Below, piece after piece: positions 24,867-35,307 of a stretch of DNA of 44,944 nucleotides (the first letter of the stretch is position 1; each line of letters opens with the position of its first letter). Source of the DNA: Akkermansia muciniphila (lineage in GTDB: Bacteria; Verrucomicrobiota; Verrucomicrobiia; Methylacidiphilales; CAMAQI01); the NCBI GenBank assembly GCA_945883905.1, contig CAMCYL010000011.1:1-44944 (forward strand), given 5' to 3'. A program made the position numbers and the translations under genes. The notes under the pieces are model-generated. The model did no database searches. It was not told the DNA's origin and was given only the letters and a program-made list of their open reading frames with translations.

Positions 24867-25027
24867 CCTATGAAATTAGAGCGGTTTTATTTTTTAGACT
24901 AACGTTCTGTTGTCATTTATTGACGGTTACTTGCGAAAGGCAATTCAACGATAAATTATAACAAGGAATCGTTAGCGGAATCTTTTTTTTATCCTATGCC
25001 TATTTTGTATTCAAAACAAAAAAGGAG
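24867..25027. promoter_or_regulatory. Shared divergent control region of the importer and receptor
   Basis: This stretch separates phnD (-) from the TonB-dependent receptor (+). It contains AACGAT (24947-24952) and ATCGTT (24968-24973), an inverted repeat with 15 bases between the arms, in an A/T-rich background, which could be an operator. A T8 run lies at 24983-24990. No Fur-type box was recognised by eye. The Shine-Dalgarno AGGAG (25023-25027) sits 7 bases before the ATG at 25035 and sets that start over the upstream ATG at 24996. Confidence 0.45.
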
Positions 25028-25034
25028 TCGAGAG

Positions 25035-27194
25035 ATGAAAGTAGTTCGTATGATCGGGGTGATTTTAGTATTCGGTTTGGATCTCTGTTTTTCAGAGGAG
25101 ACTCAAGCCCTGAAGAAACCGGTTCTCTTTTCCGGAATCCCCTCACTTCCTGAAATGGTGGTTACTGGGAAGAGCTCCCCCTCATTTGTTTCAGGGTCCG
25201 CGACTTCGGAAGGAACGACAAAACTTTATGAGGGAAAGAAAACTCGGGTGACCGACTTAAATTCCCTTCCTTCAATCCAATCTCAAAATTTACGACAGGT
25301 TTTTTCAAGAACTCCTGGGATCTTAGTTTCAGAGCAACAGAGTCAGGCTTTTGTGAACACGACCTATCGTGGAATCGGTGATCCTCATGAGTCGGGTTAT
25401 GTTTTAACCTTGATTGATGGAGTCCCTGCCACCAGTGATTGGCATGGTTATAATACGGTTTATTATACTCCCCCAATCGATCTTGTGGAACGTGTCGAGG
25501 TGATTAGTGGTGGGGCCTCATTGCTTTATGGTCCTCAACCGGGGGCGGCGATTAATTATGTCACCGCAAATCCCCCTATCGATCGTCAATTTACGGCGAA
25601 AACAAAGCATGTTTTTGGCTCTTACGGACTCTATAATACCTTTAATAAAATTGGCGGAACCGTCGGTGATATCGGTTATTCCGCTTATGTCGGCCATAGT
25701 CAATGGGATGGACCTCGAATCAATGCTGACTATCAGACGAACACCGGAGGTATTAAGCTTTTGTGGTCACCGGAGAAGGAGACACGGATTAAGTTAACCT
25801 ATTCCAATTATAAGAATGAGTCGGGAGAGCCGGGAGGACTGACGGTCGCTCAGTATGCGAACAATCGAGATAACAGTTCTCGTACCTTTGATCGTTTATG
25901 GACAGAAAAGCATGGACTTTCGCTTTCTGCAGAGCATGAGTTTTCAGCAGACACATTGTTGACCTCGAATCTTTTCGGCGGTTATCAAGATCGTTTTAGT
26001 CGTCGTCAAACTACGGCGACTTCTTTAACCACCAATCTCGATCGTCAGGAGTTTTATACCTTTGGGAATGACACCCGTATCAAGCACCATTGGGAGGGAT
26101 TGGGGTCTGAAAATGTGATGACGGGTGGTTTTACGGCTTATACTTCCGATAGTCCGAGAACGCGTGATACAGGCCGCGGATTGTCGCTCAATGATGCCAG
26201 CACGGTCTTTAAATTGGAACGGAGCGTGAACTACGGGTCAATTTTTGGTGAGAATCAGTTTAAGTGGGGAAATTTTGGGGTGACTCCCGGAATGCGGGTT
26301 GAGTTTGTTGATGTGTATGCAGAGGAAAACTTCAATACCGTGAGAACGAATCAAGGGGGAGCCCGTATCGATGCCTCTAAATTTGAAGCGGTTCCACTGG
26401 TCGCGCTTGGATTGACCTATGATCTTCCACAGAAGAATCAAATTTATGGGAATGTTTCGCAAGGGTATCGTGCGGTTGCCTTTGATGAACTTTACAACCC
26501 GACATCGGTGACCACTCGTTCCGGTTCGAGTTTAGAATCCGGTAAAACATGGACTTACGAGGTTGGAGTAAAAGGAACACCTGCGTCCTTTTGGAATTAT
26601 GATACGAGTGTTTACCTCATTGATAACGATAATGTGATTAGTAACGTCACTCTCCCTGCGGGAAACTCGGAAAATATGAATGCTGGTCGAGCGATCTATC
26701 GAGGATGGGAGCTTGCCTCTGAGTTCAATCTCGTCGGATTTTATGACTCGCTTTATTCAAATAAGAGTAAGAGGGATTCCTCACTCGAGGATCGGATTGG
26801 ATCGGTTTCATTATTTGGAAGTGTAAACTTAATGAACAGTCAGTTTGTTAGTGGGATTCGAGATGGCAAGGAGCCTCAGTATGCTCCTGAATATCAACTC
26901 AAGTATGGGGTTGATTATAAATACAAAGACCGCGGTAAAGTGGTTTTAACTTCGACGATGCTTGCGGATCATTTTGTCAATGATACGAATTCCAATATCT
27001 CTGGTCAGGATGAAGTTCCAGCGTATATGGTCTTGGATCTCACGGCAGAGTGGAAGATCTACAAAGATTACGTGAGTGTTTTAGCGGGAATTAATAATCT
27101 CCTAGATGAAGATTATTACTCCAGAGTCCGAGGGACTGGAATTGAGCCTGCTTTGCGACGAAATTATTATGTAGGTTTTTCGATCGAATATTAA
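25035..27194 (+). CDS. TonB-dependent outer-membrane receptor (FecA-like)
   Basis: From the Shine-Dalgarno-supported ATG at 25035 the protein is 719 residues: a signal peptide (to about 20-25), a TonB box at about 40-45 (EMVVTG), a plug domain (about 75-190, including the IDGVPA and VERVEVISGGASLLYGP signatures) and a 22-strand-type barrel ending in an aromatic residue (GFSIEY). The plug and the SQGYRAVAFDELY region look most like iron(III)-dicitrate/siderophore receptors. There is no N-terminal FecR-signalling domain. It is divergent from the phnD-phnC-phnE-like importer, suggesting co-regulation and a shared cargo. Receptors of this family also carry B12, sugars and metals, so the cargo is open. 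Confidence 0.92.
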   Translation: MKVVRMIGVILVFGLDLCFSEETQALKKPVLFSGIPSLPEMVVTGKSSPSFVSGSATSEGTTKLYEGKKTRVTDLNSLPSIQSQNLRQVFSRTPGILVSEQQSQAFVNTTYRGIGDPHESGYVLTLIDGVPATSDWHGYNTVYYTPPIDLVERVEVISGGASLLYGPQPGAAINYVTANPPIDRQFTAKTKHVFGSYGLYNTFNKIGGTVGDIGYSAYVGHSQWDGPRINADYQTNTGGIKLLWSPEKETRIKLTYSNYKNESGEPGGLTVAQYANNRDNSSRTFDRLWTEKHGLSLSAEHEFSADTLLTSNLFGGYQDRFSRRQTTATSLTTNLDRQEFYTFGNDTRIKHHWEGLGSENVMTGGFTAYTSDSPRTRDTGRGLSLNDASTVFKLERSVNYGSIFGENQFKWGNFGVTPGMRVEFVDVYAEENFNTVRTNQGGARIDASKFEAVPLVALGLTYDLPQKNQIYGNVSQGYRAVAFDELYNPTSVTTRSGSSLESGKTWTYEVGVKGTPASFWNYDTSVYLIDNDNVISNVTLPAGNSENMNAGRAIYRGWELASEFNLVGFYDSLYSNKSKRDSSLEDRIGSVSLFGSVNLMNSQFVSGIRDGKEPQYAPEYQLKYGVDYKYKDRGKVVLTSTMLADHFVNDTNSNISGQDEVPAYMVLDLTAEWKIYKDYVSVLAGINNLLDEDYYSRVRGTGIEPALRRNYYVGFSIEY

Positions 27195-27262
27195 CATAAA
27201 TCGGAATTCAATGATATTGCAATCGGGCAAAGAATATTTTCATTGAGGAGATATCATTGGTT

Positions 27263-27277
27263 TCGGTCTTTGACCGA
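27263..27277. terminator. Short perfect hairpin downstream of the receptor
   Basis: TCGGTC (27263-27268) pairs with GACCGA (27272-27277) around a TTT loop in the 209-base gap after the receptor. A TTTA but no true T-run follows. It may be a weak terminator or a transcript-end hairpin. The rest of the gap to 27403 shows nothing further that I can support. Confidence 0.3.
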
Positions 27278-27403
27278 TTTATGGTGATAGTGAGTGCTTT
27301 TATTAATATCTATGAGTAAAAATCTAATTTTTAAAACCTGAATTGGACGATTTATTCTTTTTACCTTTCCTTTTGCTGTAAAATTTGGCAAGAACAACCC
27401 CCC

Positions 27404-29179
27404 ATGGAAACTCTCTCATCACGACTCGAATCATTAACGGCTGGTAAATATTGCTCCCATAAAAGTTGGGGATTTGGAAAGGTTCGAGAGGTGGACTCTG
27501 ATACGAATCAAATCATCATCGATTTCTTGACAAAAAAAGGTCATGCGATGCAGTTGGACTATGCGATTGAGTCTTTAAACTCTCATCCTGATGATCATAT
27601 TCTTGCGCTTCGTTTAGACAAACTTGCGGCATTGAAAGCACAAGCGGAATCAGACCCCGTTGCAGTTGTTAAAAACTGTATCCGGAGTATGGGCACTCAA
27701 GCAACGACGGATGGAATTCAATCTGTTCTTTCTCCTTCCGTGATTACAGCGGCTGCATGGAAAAAATGGTGGGAGTCGGCAAAACGGGCGATGAAGAAGG
27801 ATGGATTAGTGATTGTTTCGACGAAAAAGGCAGAGCCGCTTCGTTTGATTGAAGTTCCTGTTGATGAGCCCGCTAAAGCGTTGCTTGCCTTTCGAGATGC
27901 GGTTGGTTCTAAGGCGGTTTTGTTGGCGGCCTCGACTTTCATCAAGAATTGGGAGGAGATGAAGGGGGAGACCGAAGAGATTTTAGAGAAACTTCAAGAG
28001 ACGATGTCAAAGACTCCGGCTTCTCAGCTTTCGACGCTCTTAGAGATGGCGATTGTTCGTGAGCAGATTTTAAATTTAGCAGGAAAGTCGATCGATCAAG
28101 GACCTCATTCTTTAACCGCTTTGATTCCTCGCGATGCTCGCGGTCTTGGAAATGTTCTTGATCAACTCGGTATCTCCAAGCAAGAGCCGATTATCGCAAC
28201 CCTTCAGCGATTGCTCCCGGAGGGATGGCCGAGACTTCTTTCTCAGGTGCTTCCGAAAGCCAATGCGCGTACGGCAGAAGCGATTGCTTCGACTTTTGTT
28301 GAAGCGGGTCGTGCGGAGGAGGTTCATAATGCGATTGATCGATTGATCCGTGAGCGGAATGTGACCTCAGACTTTTTGTATTGGTTTGGTAAGAATCGTC
28401 CAAAGGACTTGGAGGATTTGATTAATCCGATGCTTTTTATGGCGATTCTTTCTGTTCTCGAACGGGATATGATGGGGGAGACGAAAAAAGGAACGAAACT
28501 TTACGAATTACTTTTAAATGACAAGACCTTTGTGGGTGGCATGTTGCGCAATTCGCCGATGGAGGATGTTCGTGATGTGACTCGTGCGACGATGTTGTCT
28601 CCTGTTTTTAAAGAGCTCGATAAACGATCCTTCCTTGGAACATTGGTTAAAATGTTCCCTGAAGTTCAATCGATGATCATTGGTGAGAAATCGACCGAGG
28701 AGACCTCTTTGATTGTTTCGTGGGAAAGTTTAGATCGACGGAAAAAAGAATTAGAAGAAGTCGTCGTTAGAAAAATCCCTGAAAACAGTAAAGAGATCGG
28801 AGTCGCGCGTTCTTATGGAGATCTTCGTGAGAACCATGAGTTTAAAGCGGCGAAGGAGATGCAGGCCGTATTAATGCGTCGTAAATCGGAGCTTGAGTCG
28901 ATGTTGATTCGTGCTCGAGGAACTGATTTCAAGGGAGTCGATGCTTCGATTGTCAATATTGGAACAAAAGTTGTCTTGAAAGATGTCAATTCCGGTGAAG
29001 TCCTTAAGTATACCATTTTGGGTGCATGGGATAGCGATCCAACAGAAGGAATTGTCTCTTATTTGACTCCATTGGCGAAATCGATTTTAAATAAAAAAGC
29101 CGGTTCTAAGGTCGAGATTTCTACAGATGAAGGGACAAAACGTTTTGTAACCATCGAGAAGATCGAGAGTTACAAATAA
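27404..29179 (+). CDS. Large GreA/GreB-domain transcription factor with N-terminal Tudor-like and helical regions
   Basis: The 591-residue protein ends in a full GreA-type module. The coiled-coil tip has GDLRENHEFKAAKE (about 472-485), in which Asp473 and Glu476 match the two acidic residues that GreA inserts into RNA polymerase to stimulate transcript cleavage. It is followed by an FKBP-like C-terminal domain (about 515-591). The N-terminus (about 14-58, SWGFGKVREVDSDTNQIIIDF) resembles the small beta-barrel RNA-polymerase-binding domains of CarD/TRCF and the UvrD/PcrA Tudor domain. A ~370-residue helical middle is unfamiliar. I recall a comparably long GreA in Chlamydia, so this fits a PVC lineage. 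It is probably an elongation factor. It is followed after 45 bp by eno. Confidence 0.8.
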   Translation: METLSSRLESLTAGKYCSHKSWGFGKVREVDSDTNQIIIDFLTKKGHAMQLDYAIESLNSHPDDHILALRLDKLAALKAQAESDPVAVVKNCIRSMGTQATTDGIQSVLSPSVITAAAWKKWWESAKRAMKKDGLVIVSTKKAEPLRLIEVPVDEPAKALLAFRDAVGSKAVLLAASTFIKNWEEMKGETEEILEKLQETMSKTPASQLSTLLEMAIVREQILNLAGKSIDQGPHSLTALIPRDARGLGNVLDQLGISKQEPIIATLQRLLPEGWPRLLSQVLPKANARTAEAIASTFVEAGRAEEVHNAIDRLIRERNVTSDFLYWFGKNRPKDLEDLINPMLFMAILSVLERDMMGETKKGTKLYELLLNDKTFVGGMLRNSPMEDVRDVTRATMLSPVFKELDKRSFLGTLVKMFPEVQSMIIGEKSTEETSLIVSWESLDRRKKELEEVVVRKIPENSKEIGVARSYGDLRENHEFKAAKEMQAVLMRRKSELESMLIRARGTDFKGVDASIVNIGTKVVLKDVNSGEVLKYTILGAWDSDPTEGIVSYLTPLAKSILNKKAGSKVEISTDEGTKRFVTIEKIESYK

Positions 29180-29188
29180 TTTTATTGA

Positions 29189-30863
<1,675 letters not shown>

Positions 30864-30915
30864 TTGACAGTGAAGGAGTTGACTCTTTCTCTGATAACCG
30901 TTCCAATTCCTAGTC

Positions 30916-32001
30916 ATGGAGACCCTTCGTTCACGTTTAAAATGGATTGCAAAGGGTGTTTCTCATTTTATTGAGTTAGGAGCTCCCTCTGAACAAGAGA
31001 TACGATCTTGGATTGAGGAGGAGATGGGGGGTGTTGATCGATTTGATCGTTTTCAAAAAAAAGGAGATCGCTTGATTCGAGCGATTGCCCCGGAGCGATT
31101 GCTTGTTGTCGGGGCTGGAAATTTAGCGGTGTCACTTTGGCAATCCCTTCTTGTCGGATTCATTTTAGGATCGTCGATTTGGGTCAAGCCAGGATCTGGA
31201 ACGGAAAAAGAGCTCCACTTTTTTTTAAAACGATTTCCGATCTCTCTGCGACGTCGAGTGACGGTTTTAAAGAAAGTACCGACAGAGATTTTAAAATTAG
31301 CGGATGCGGTGGTTGTTTTGGGGAGTGATGAAACGATCGAGGTGATTCAAAAAAGTTTACATCCTAAGCAGCGGTGGGTTGCTTATGGACATCGGACGAG
31401 TGCTATTTGGGTGGGCACAAGACCGAAGAGATCCGAGGTTTATGATCAGATTGTTCAGGATATTTGCCTTTATCAGCAACAAGGATGTCTTTCCCCTCGA
31501 TGGATTTGGCTAGCGGAGAAAGTGAATGCATTTCTTTTTTTGGAAGAGCTTGTTCAAGCGATGGATCGGTGGAGCTCTCGAAACTTCAGTAAAAAGGGGT
31601 CTCGAGGGTTAACTCCGACGCAAGAGGTTTTGATTTATGAGCTTCGTGAAACTCATCGAGCCTTGGGAAATAAGGTTTATGCTTCGGTGAATACCCTGGA
31701 CTGGACGGTGATTTTTGATGAACAGGGGAGTTCGGAGTTGAGTGATCTTCCTCGTGTTATCTTCGTACGAGGCGTGAGTGAGAAAGATTTGATGAAAGAG
31801 TTTGCTTGGATGATGGGGGATCTTTCAACGGTTGGTATTTATGGAGTTCCTTCCGAGTCCTTGGAGTCGATTTGGTTTCGTTGGGGGGCATCAAGAATTT
31901 GTTCCGTCGGCGAGATGCAGCGACCTCCCTTGAATTGGTTTCACGATGGACGCCCGCAGATCTCGGATTTAGTGCGGTGGGTGGAGAAGAGTGCTTACTG
32001 A
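30916..32001 (+). CDS. LuxC-type acyl-CoA reductase, short form
   Basis: LuxC-like enzymes reduce acyl-CoA or acyl-thioesters to aldehydes with NADPH. The 361-residue protein contains LLVVGAGNLAVSLW, a Rossmann-like region near 62-140, and QDICLYQQQGCLSPR with the nucleophilic Cys191, the best family hallmark. It is about 100 residues shorter than luciferase-operon LuxC. No LuxE-type acyl-protein synthetase or luciferase is next to it. It follows the FtsB-like gene by 52 bp and is closed by the terminator at 32054-32084. The substrate is unknown; fatty-aldehyde formation for lipids is one possibility. Confidence 0.78.
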   Translation: METLRSRLKWIAKGVSHFIELGAPSEQEIRSWIEEEMGGVDRFDRFQKKGDRLIRAIAPERLLVVGAGNLAVSLWQSLLVGFILGSSIWVKPGSGTEKELHFFLKRFPISLRRRVTVLKKVPTEILKLADAVVVLGSDETIEVIQKSLHPKQRWVAYGHRTSAIWVGTRPKRSEVYDQIVQDICLYQQQGCLSPRWIWLAEKVNAFLFLEELVQAMDRWSSRNFSKKGSRGLTPTQEVLIYELRETHRALGNKVYASVNTLDWTVIFDEQGSSELSDLPRVIFVRGVSEKDLMKEFAWMMGDLSTVGIYGVPSESLESIWFRWGASRICSVGEMQRPPLNWFHDGRPQISDLVRWVEKSAY

Positions 32002-32053
32002 TCAGTAGTCGCAAACAGGGAAAAAGGAACGCCGGAAAAGTTATTTTGGGCAC

Positions 32054-32084
32054 AAAAAAAAGACGTCTTTCGACGTCTTTTTTT
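32054..32084. terminator. Bidirectional intrinsic terminator
   Basis: An A8 run leads into GACGTC (32062-32067), the loop TTTC (32068-32071), GACGTC (32072-32077) and a T7 run (32078-32084). The A- and T-runs pair as well, giving a ~13 bp stem. It works for the acyl-CoA reductase on the plus strand and for rpsU on the minus strand. Confidence 0.9.
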
Positions 32085-32107
32085 ATAAAGCTTTTGCAAA
32101 CGAAAGT

Positions 32108-32296
32108 TTACGCGAAAATGGGCTTGAAAGCGTTTTGACGAGCTTCCTTTGCCTTACGGCGCTTACGAACGCTGGGCTTTTCGTAATTGCGTCTGTTACG
32201 CGCTTCACGAATCACGCCTTCGCGATCGAGTTTCTTTTTCAAGCGTCTGAGCGCTTTGTCGATTGATTCGCCTTTTTTGAGTCGAATGTCTACCAC
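32108..32296 (-). CDS. rpsU: 30S ribosomal protein bS21
   Basis: The 62-residue basic protein starts VDIRLKKGESIDKALRRLKKK and is rich in Arg/Lys at the C-terminus, as in bS21, which sits near the anti-Shine-Dalgarno region of 16S rRNA and helps initiation. The start is GTG at 32296, preceded by AGGTG seven bases away. It ends 23 bases before the shared terminator. It is encoded alone, divergent from the HDOD gene across a very A/T-rich stretch. Confidence 0.95.
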   Translation of the reverse strand: MVDIRLKKGESIDKALRRLKKKLDREGVIREARNRRNYEKPSVRKRRKAKEARQNAFKPIFA

Positions 32297-32483
32297 GAGA
32301 AATCACCTACCTTTCATTTGGGAGGTCAAGTATGCTCGATCAATCTATAAATGTCAAACTTCCGGTTTAATTTATTATTAATATACTTAAAGTATTTATT
32401 ATAAGATATTTATGATAAATTAATATATTGTTATTTTCTACTTATTACTTGTAATATGAGGGATTTCTTCCATTTTATGTCAC
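32297..32483. promoter_or_regulatory. A/T-rich divergent promoter region between rpsU and the HDOD gene
   Basis: From about 32365 to 32460 the sequence is almost only A and T, far below the local GC level. On the plus strand TTGTTA (32428-32433), an 18-base spacer and TATA-like TAATAT (32452-32457) form a credible promoter about 20 bases upstream of the HDOD ATG. ATACTTAAAGTAT (32383-32395) is a perfect palindrome around a central A. The rpsU promoter should lie on the opposite strand here. Confidence 0.45.
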
Positions 32484-33455
32484 ATGGAAAATGGGGATAT
32501 TAAGCATTCAAGCGTAAATAATGACAAACAGACCCCTATTGGGTCGATTTTTGATCGTGCGGATAAAACGGCAATCAAGGCGAGGAAATCAGAGCTGAAG
32601 AGTCGCTTTCAAGAGTATATCGATAGTGATCAAAATATTCCTGGATTTCCGGTGACGGTGGCAAAGGTTCAATCCATGTTAAGTCAACCCGATCTTGATT
32701 TTAAAACACTTTCCGAAGTGATTTTATTGGATCCCTCTCTGTCGGCTAAAATCATTTCGATTGCAAGCAGTGCTGTTTATGGGGGAGGATCGATTGGACG
32801 GTTAGATTTGGCGATTCAACGAATCGGTCTCACTCAATTAAAGGGAGTGATTATTATTTGTGGTGCGGCGGCAGCGTTGAAGGACTTTAAGGTTTCTGCG
32901 AATTGGGGGCATTTTTGGCTCCATAGTATTTTGGTCGCACGGATGACGGAGAAGATTTACAACTGTTTTGCCAAAAGTTCTGGGGATGAATATATTTCAG
33001 GATTGATGCATGATGTGGGAAAACTTTTTCTGCAAAAGGTATTTCCGGGGGAGTTTCGGGAATCGTTAGAATTAGTCTCTCAGAATCGTTTTTCCTCAGA
33101 GCAGGCTGAATTTACGGTCTTTGGATTTTCTCATGCGGATGTCTCGGCGGAGCTTTGTCAACGTTGGGGAATGCCAGACATCGTAAAGACGGCTGTTAAA
33201 TTTCATCACGATCCAGGTTATCCTGATTTAACGAGTAAAGAGGCCTGTTTATCGACCTGTTTAAATGTAGCGGATAGCCTTGCGAATTCTTGTAATCTGG
33301 AGTTAGTGAAGGGTCAGAAGGTTTTAAAAGAGAGTGATATCTATCGTTTACCCGGTTGGGCTAAATTGGCTGATTATAAGCAGATTCGCGAGCTTGCGGT
33401 CGATGTTCAGGATGAACTTGAAGAGGTTAAAATTATTACGGGAAATTTAGTTTAA
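32484..33455 (+). CDS. HDOD-domain signalling protein
   Basis: The 323-residue protein has an unstructured N-terminus (about 50 residues) and an HDOD domain (about 52-255): IPGFPVTVAKVQSML, VILLDPSLSAKIISIA, then a retained HD motif SGLMHDVGK (His176-Asp177) and FHHDP. HDOD proteins relate to HD-GYP phosphodiesterases but usually lack activity and act in signalling. This one has an HD pair but no GYP. No receiver, EAL or GGDEF domain is attached. Its stop overlaps that of convergent mqnA. The signal and partner are unknown. Confidence 0.88.
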   Translation: MENGDIKHSSVNNDKQTPIGSIFDRADKTAIKARKSELKSRFQEYIDSDQNIPGFPVTVAKVQSMLSQPDLDFKTLSEVILLDPSLSAKIISIASSAVYGGGSIGRLDLAIQRIGLTQLKGVIIICGAAAALKDFKVSANWGHFWLHSILVARMTEKIYNCFAKSSGDEYISGLMHDVGKLFLQKVFPGEFRESLELVSQNRFSSEQAEFTVFGFSHADVSAELCQRWGMPDIVKTAVKFHHDPGYPDLTSKEACLSTCLNVADSLANSCNLELVKGQKVLKESDIYRLPGWAKLADYKQIRELAVDVQDELEEVKIITGNLV

Positions 33456-34204
33456 ATCCATTTCCAATCATTTTTCTTTTCAAGAGATCCTATTTCTAAG
33501 AGATCACGTTGCCATTGGCGAAGACTGAGGTCGTATCTCGAATCAAGCTCATATTGAAGATAGTGGGAGAGATATTGAAATTCCAATGCTGTTTTCGCAT
33601 AGGTCGGAATTTTTGTTTTTCCTTGAAGCCACGCTTTTCTTAAATATTCGGCAATGAGGCTCCCTTTTTCATCACTGACTTGGGGATGCAGAACCCACAT
33701 GGCGAAAACAAAGGGAAGTCCTGTGGCGTTCCACCAGGCCTCTCCGAGATCGATGAGAGGGTAGGTCGGATTTTTAGATTTAAAATCAAAGGCCAGGTCT
33801 CCAATCATGACCTCTCCATCGCTTTCTGACTCTCTCCAGAGAAAGGGAGTCGATTGATATTTTGTGAGGAGAACTTCTGTCAATCGATTTGAGGTCATCG
33901 ATTCAGGGCTCGGTTTGAGGGTGTGGAAGGTCAGTGAATCGGGAGAGGTCGGTTTAATGAATACAGAAAGTACTGTTCCTTCACATCCAATCCCGAGTCC
34001 TTGGATAGCGCGACCTTGGGGTTGTTTTAAGAAAGTATAGGTTGGAAGCAAGGCCACATCGAAAGCTCCTTTTTCAAATTCCTCTGCTAAAAGTCGTGGT
34101 GGAAGCAGTAAAAGAGAGCTTGGTGGAATCCCCTCGAGAAGGGGTTTTGCATTGAGATAGGAGACGGCACCGATTCTAAAAGAAGAGCTCACGGGGTCAC
34201 GCAT
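33452..34204 (-). CDS. mqnA: Chorismate dehydratase MqnA (futalosine pathway)
   Basis: MqnA dehydrates chorismate to 3-[(1-carboxyvinyl)oxy]benzoate, the first step of the futalosine route to menaquinone. The 250-residue periplasmic-binding-like fold has GAVSYLNAKPL near residue 12, FDVALLPTYTF near 53, IGDLAFDF, LIDLGEAWWNATGLPFVFAMW and a C-terminal helical tail. It overlaps mqnE by 16 bp at its start and is the last gene in the murJ-folA-mqnE-mqnA run. The organism probably uses menaquinone, though other pathway genes are not in the window. Confidence 0.93.
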   Translation of the reverse strand: MRDPVSSSFRIGAVSYLNAKPLLEGIPPSSLLLLPPRLLAEEFEKGAFDVALLPTYTFLKQPQGRAIQGLGIGCEGTVLSVFIKPTSPDSLTFHTLKPSPESMTSNRLTEVLLTKYQSTPFLWRESESDGEVMIGDLAFDFKSKNPTYPLIDLGEAWWNATGLPFVFAMWVLHPQVSDEKGSLIAEYLRKAWLQGKTKIPTYAKTALEFQYLSHYLQYELDSRYDLSLRQWQRDLLEIGSLEKKNDWKWI

Positions 34205-35307
34205 TCGGCACGTTGAGAAAGAAGTGGTTCATACCATGTATTGCGAGCAAAAGGGATTTTACCCGTTTCTCGAATCGCTTTTTCTAGGCGTTGATGTGTT
34301 TGGGCCTGAGGGGTTTGAGATCCTGCCATGTGAAATATTCGTTCGACTTCAATTGTTCCATGGAGATCATCGACTCCGTAGCTAAGTGCGATTTGGGCGA
34401 GAGGGAGTCCTAAGCTAATCCAGTAGGCGGTGATATGATCAAAGTTGTCGAGGTAGATTCGACTCACCGCTAAGGTTCTTAAGTCATCGTAAGCGGTGGT
34501 TCGTTTTAAGGAGGCTAGTTGGTTATTTTCCGGTTCGAAGGCAAAGGGGATGAATCCTGTAAAGCCGTGGGTTTCGTCTTGAAGGGCTCGAAGACGTTTT
34601 AGATGATCCACTCGATGGGCAAGGGTTTCCAGATGTCCGTAGAGCATTGTACAAGTGCTTTTGCCGCCGATTTGGTGCCAAAGACGATGGACCTCTAACC
34701 ATTCTTCGGCGGTCTCTTTACCGCGACAGATTTGATCGCGAATTACGGGATCAAAAATCTCGGCCCCTCCTCCGGTGAGAGAGTCTAATCCTTGAGCTTG
34801 AAGAGTCTTTAAGGTCTCTTCTAAAGAGAGTCGAGCGATTCGATCGGCTAAGTGACGGATTTCGACCGCGGTAAAGGCTTTCACAAACATGCCTGGACAC
34901 TCTTTTTTGATTCCTTGGATCATTTCGAGGTAATAACTAAAAGGAAGTTTAGGGTGGAGTCCTCCGACGATATGCACTTCACAAGCGCCTTGATCGTAAG
35001 AGGCCTTTGCATCCGCGACCACCTCCTCGACAGAAAATTCAAAGGCACCGGGTTGATTCTTACGTCGATAAAAGGAACAAAATTGACAACTCAGAATGCA
35101 GAGGTTGGAGTAGTTAATATAGCGATTAAAAATGTAGGAGGCTCGATTTCCATTTTTACGCTCATTGACCTTGCTTGCTAAATAACCCAAGACCTGAAGA
35201 TCGCCACATTCAAAGAGTTGAAGTGCCTCAGATTCATCGATACGTGATTGCGAATCGATTTTAGAGGCAATCGATTCTAAACTCAATTGTTGAATTCGTT
35301 TCCACAT
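34189..35307 (-). CDS. mqnE: Aminofutalosine synthase MqnE (radical SAM)
   Basis: MqnE joins the MqnA product to S-adenosylmethionine to give aminofutalosine. The 372-residue enzyme has the cluster motif CILSCQFC (CX3CX2C) preceded by RYINYSNL, and family blocks GGLHPKLPFSYYLEM, VKAFTAVEI, GLDSLTGGGAEIF, TMLYGHLET and AYWISLGL. The aminofutalosine blocks fit MqnE rather than the related MqnC. It overlaps folA by 25 bp and mqnA by 16 bp, so all three are translationally coupled. Confidence 0.94.
   Translation of the reverse strand: MWKRIQQLSLESIASKIDSQSRIDESEALQLFECGDLQVLGYLASKVNERKNGNRASYIFNRYINYSNLCILSCQFCSFYRRKNQPGAFEFSVEEVVADAKASYDQGACEVHIVGGLHPKLPFSYYLEMIQGIKKECPGMFVKAFTAVEIRHLADRIARLSLEETLKTLQAQGLDSLTGGGAEIFDPVIRDQICRGKETAEEWLEVHRLWHQIGGKSTCTMLYGHLETLAHRVDHLKRLRALQDETHGFTGFIPFAFEPENNQLASLKRTTAYDDLRTLAVSRIYLDNFDHITAYWISLGLPLAQIALSYGVDDLHGTIEVERIFHMAGSQTPQAQTHQRLEKAIRETGKIPFARNTWYEPLLSQRAECVTP

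Noticed and set aside
24867-25034. Fur box or cobalamin riboswitch before the receptor
   Set aside because: Neither a GATAATGATAATCATTATC-like site nor the cobalamin riboswitch core is visible.
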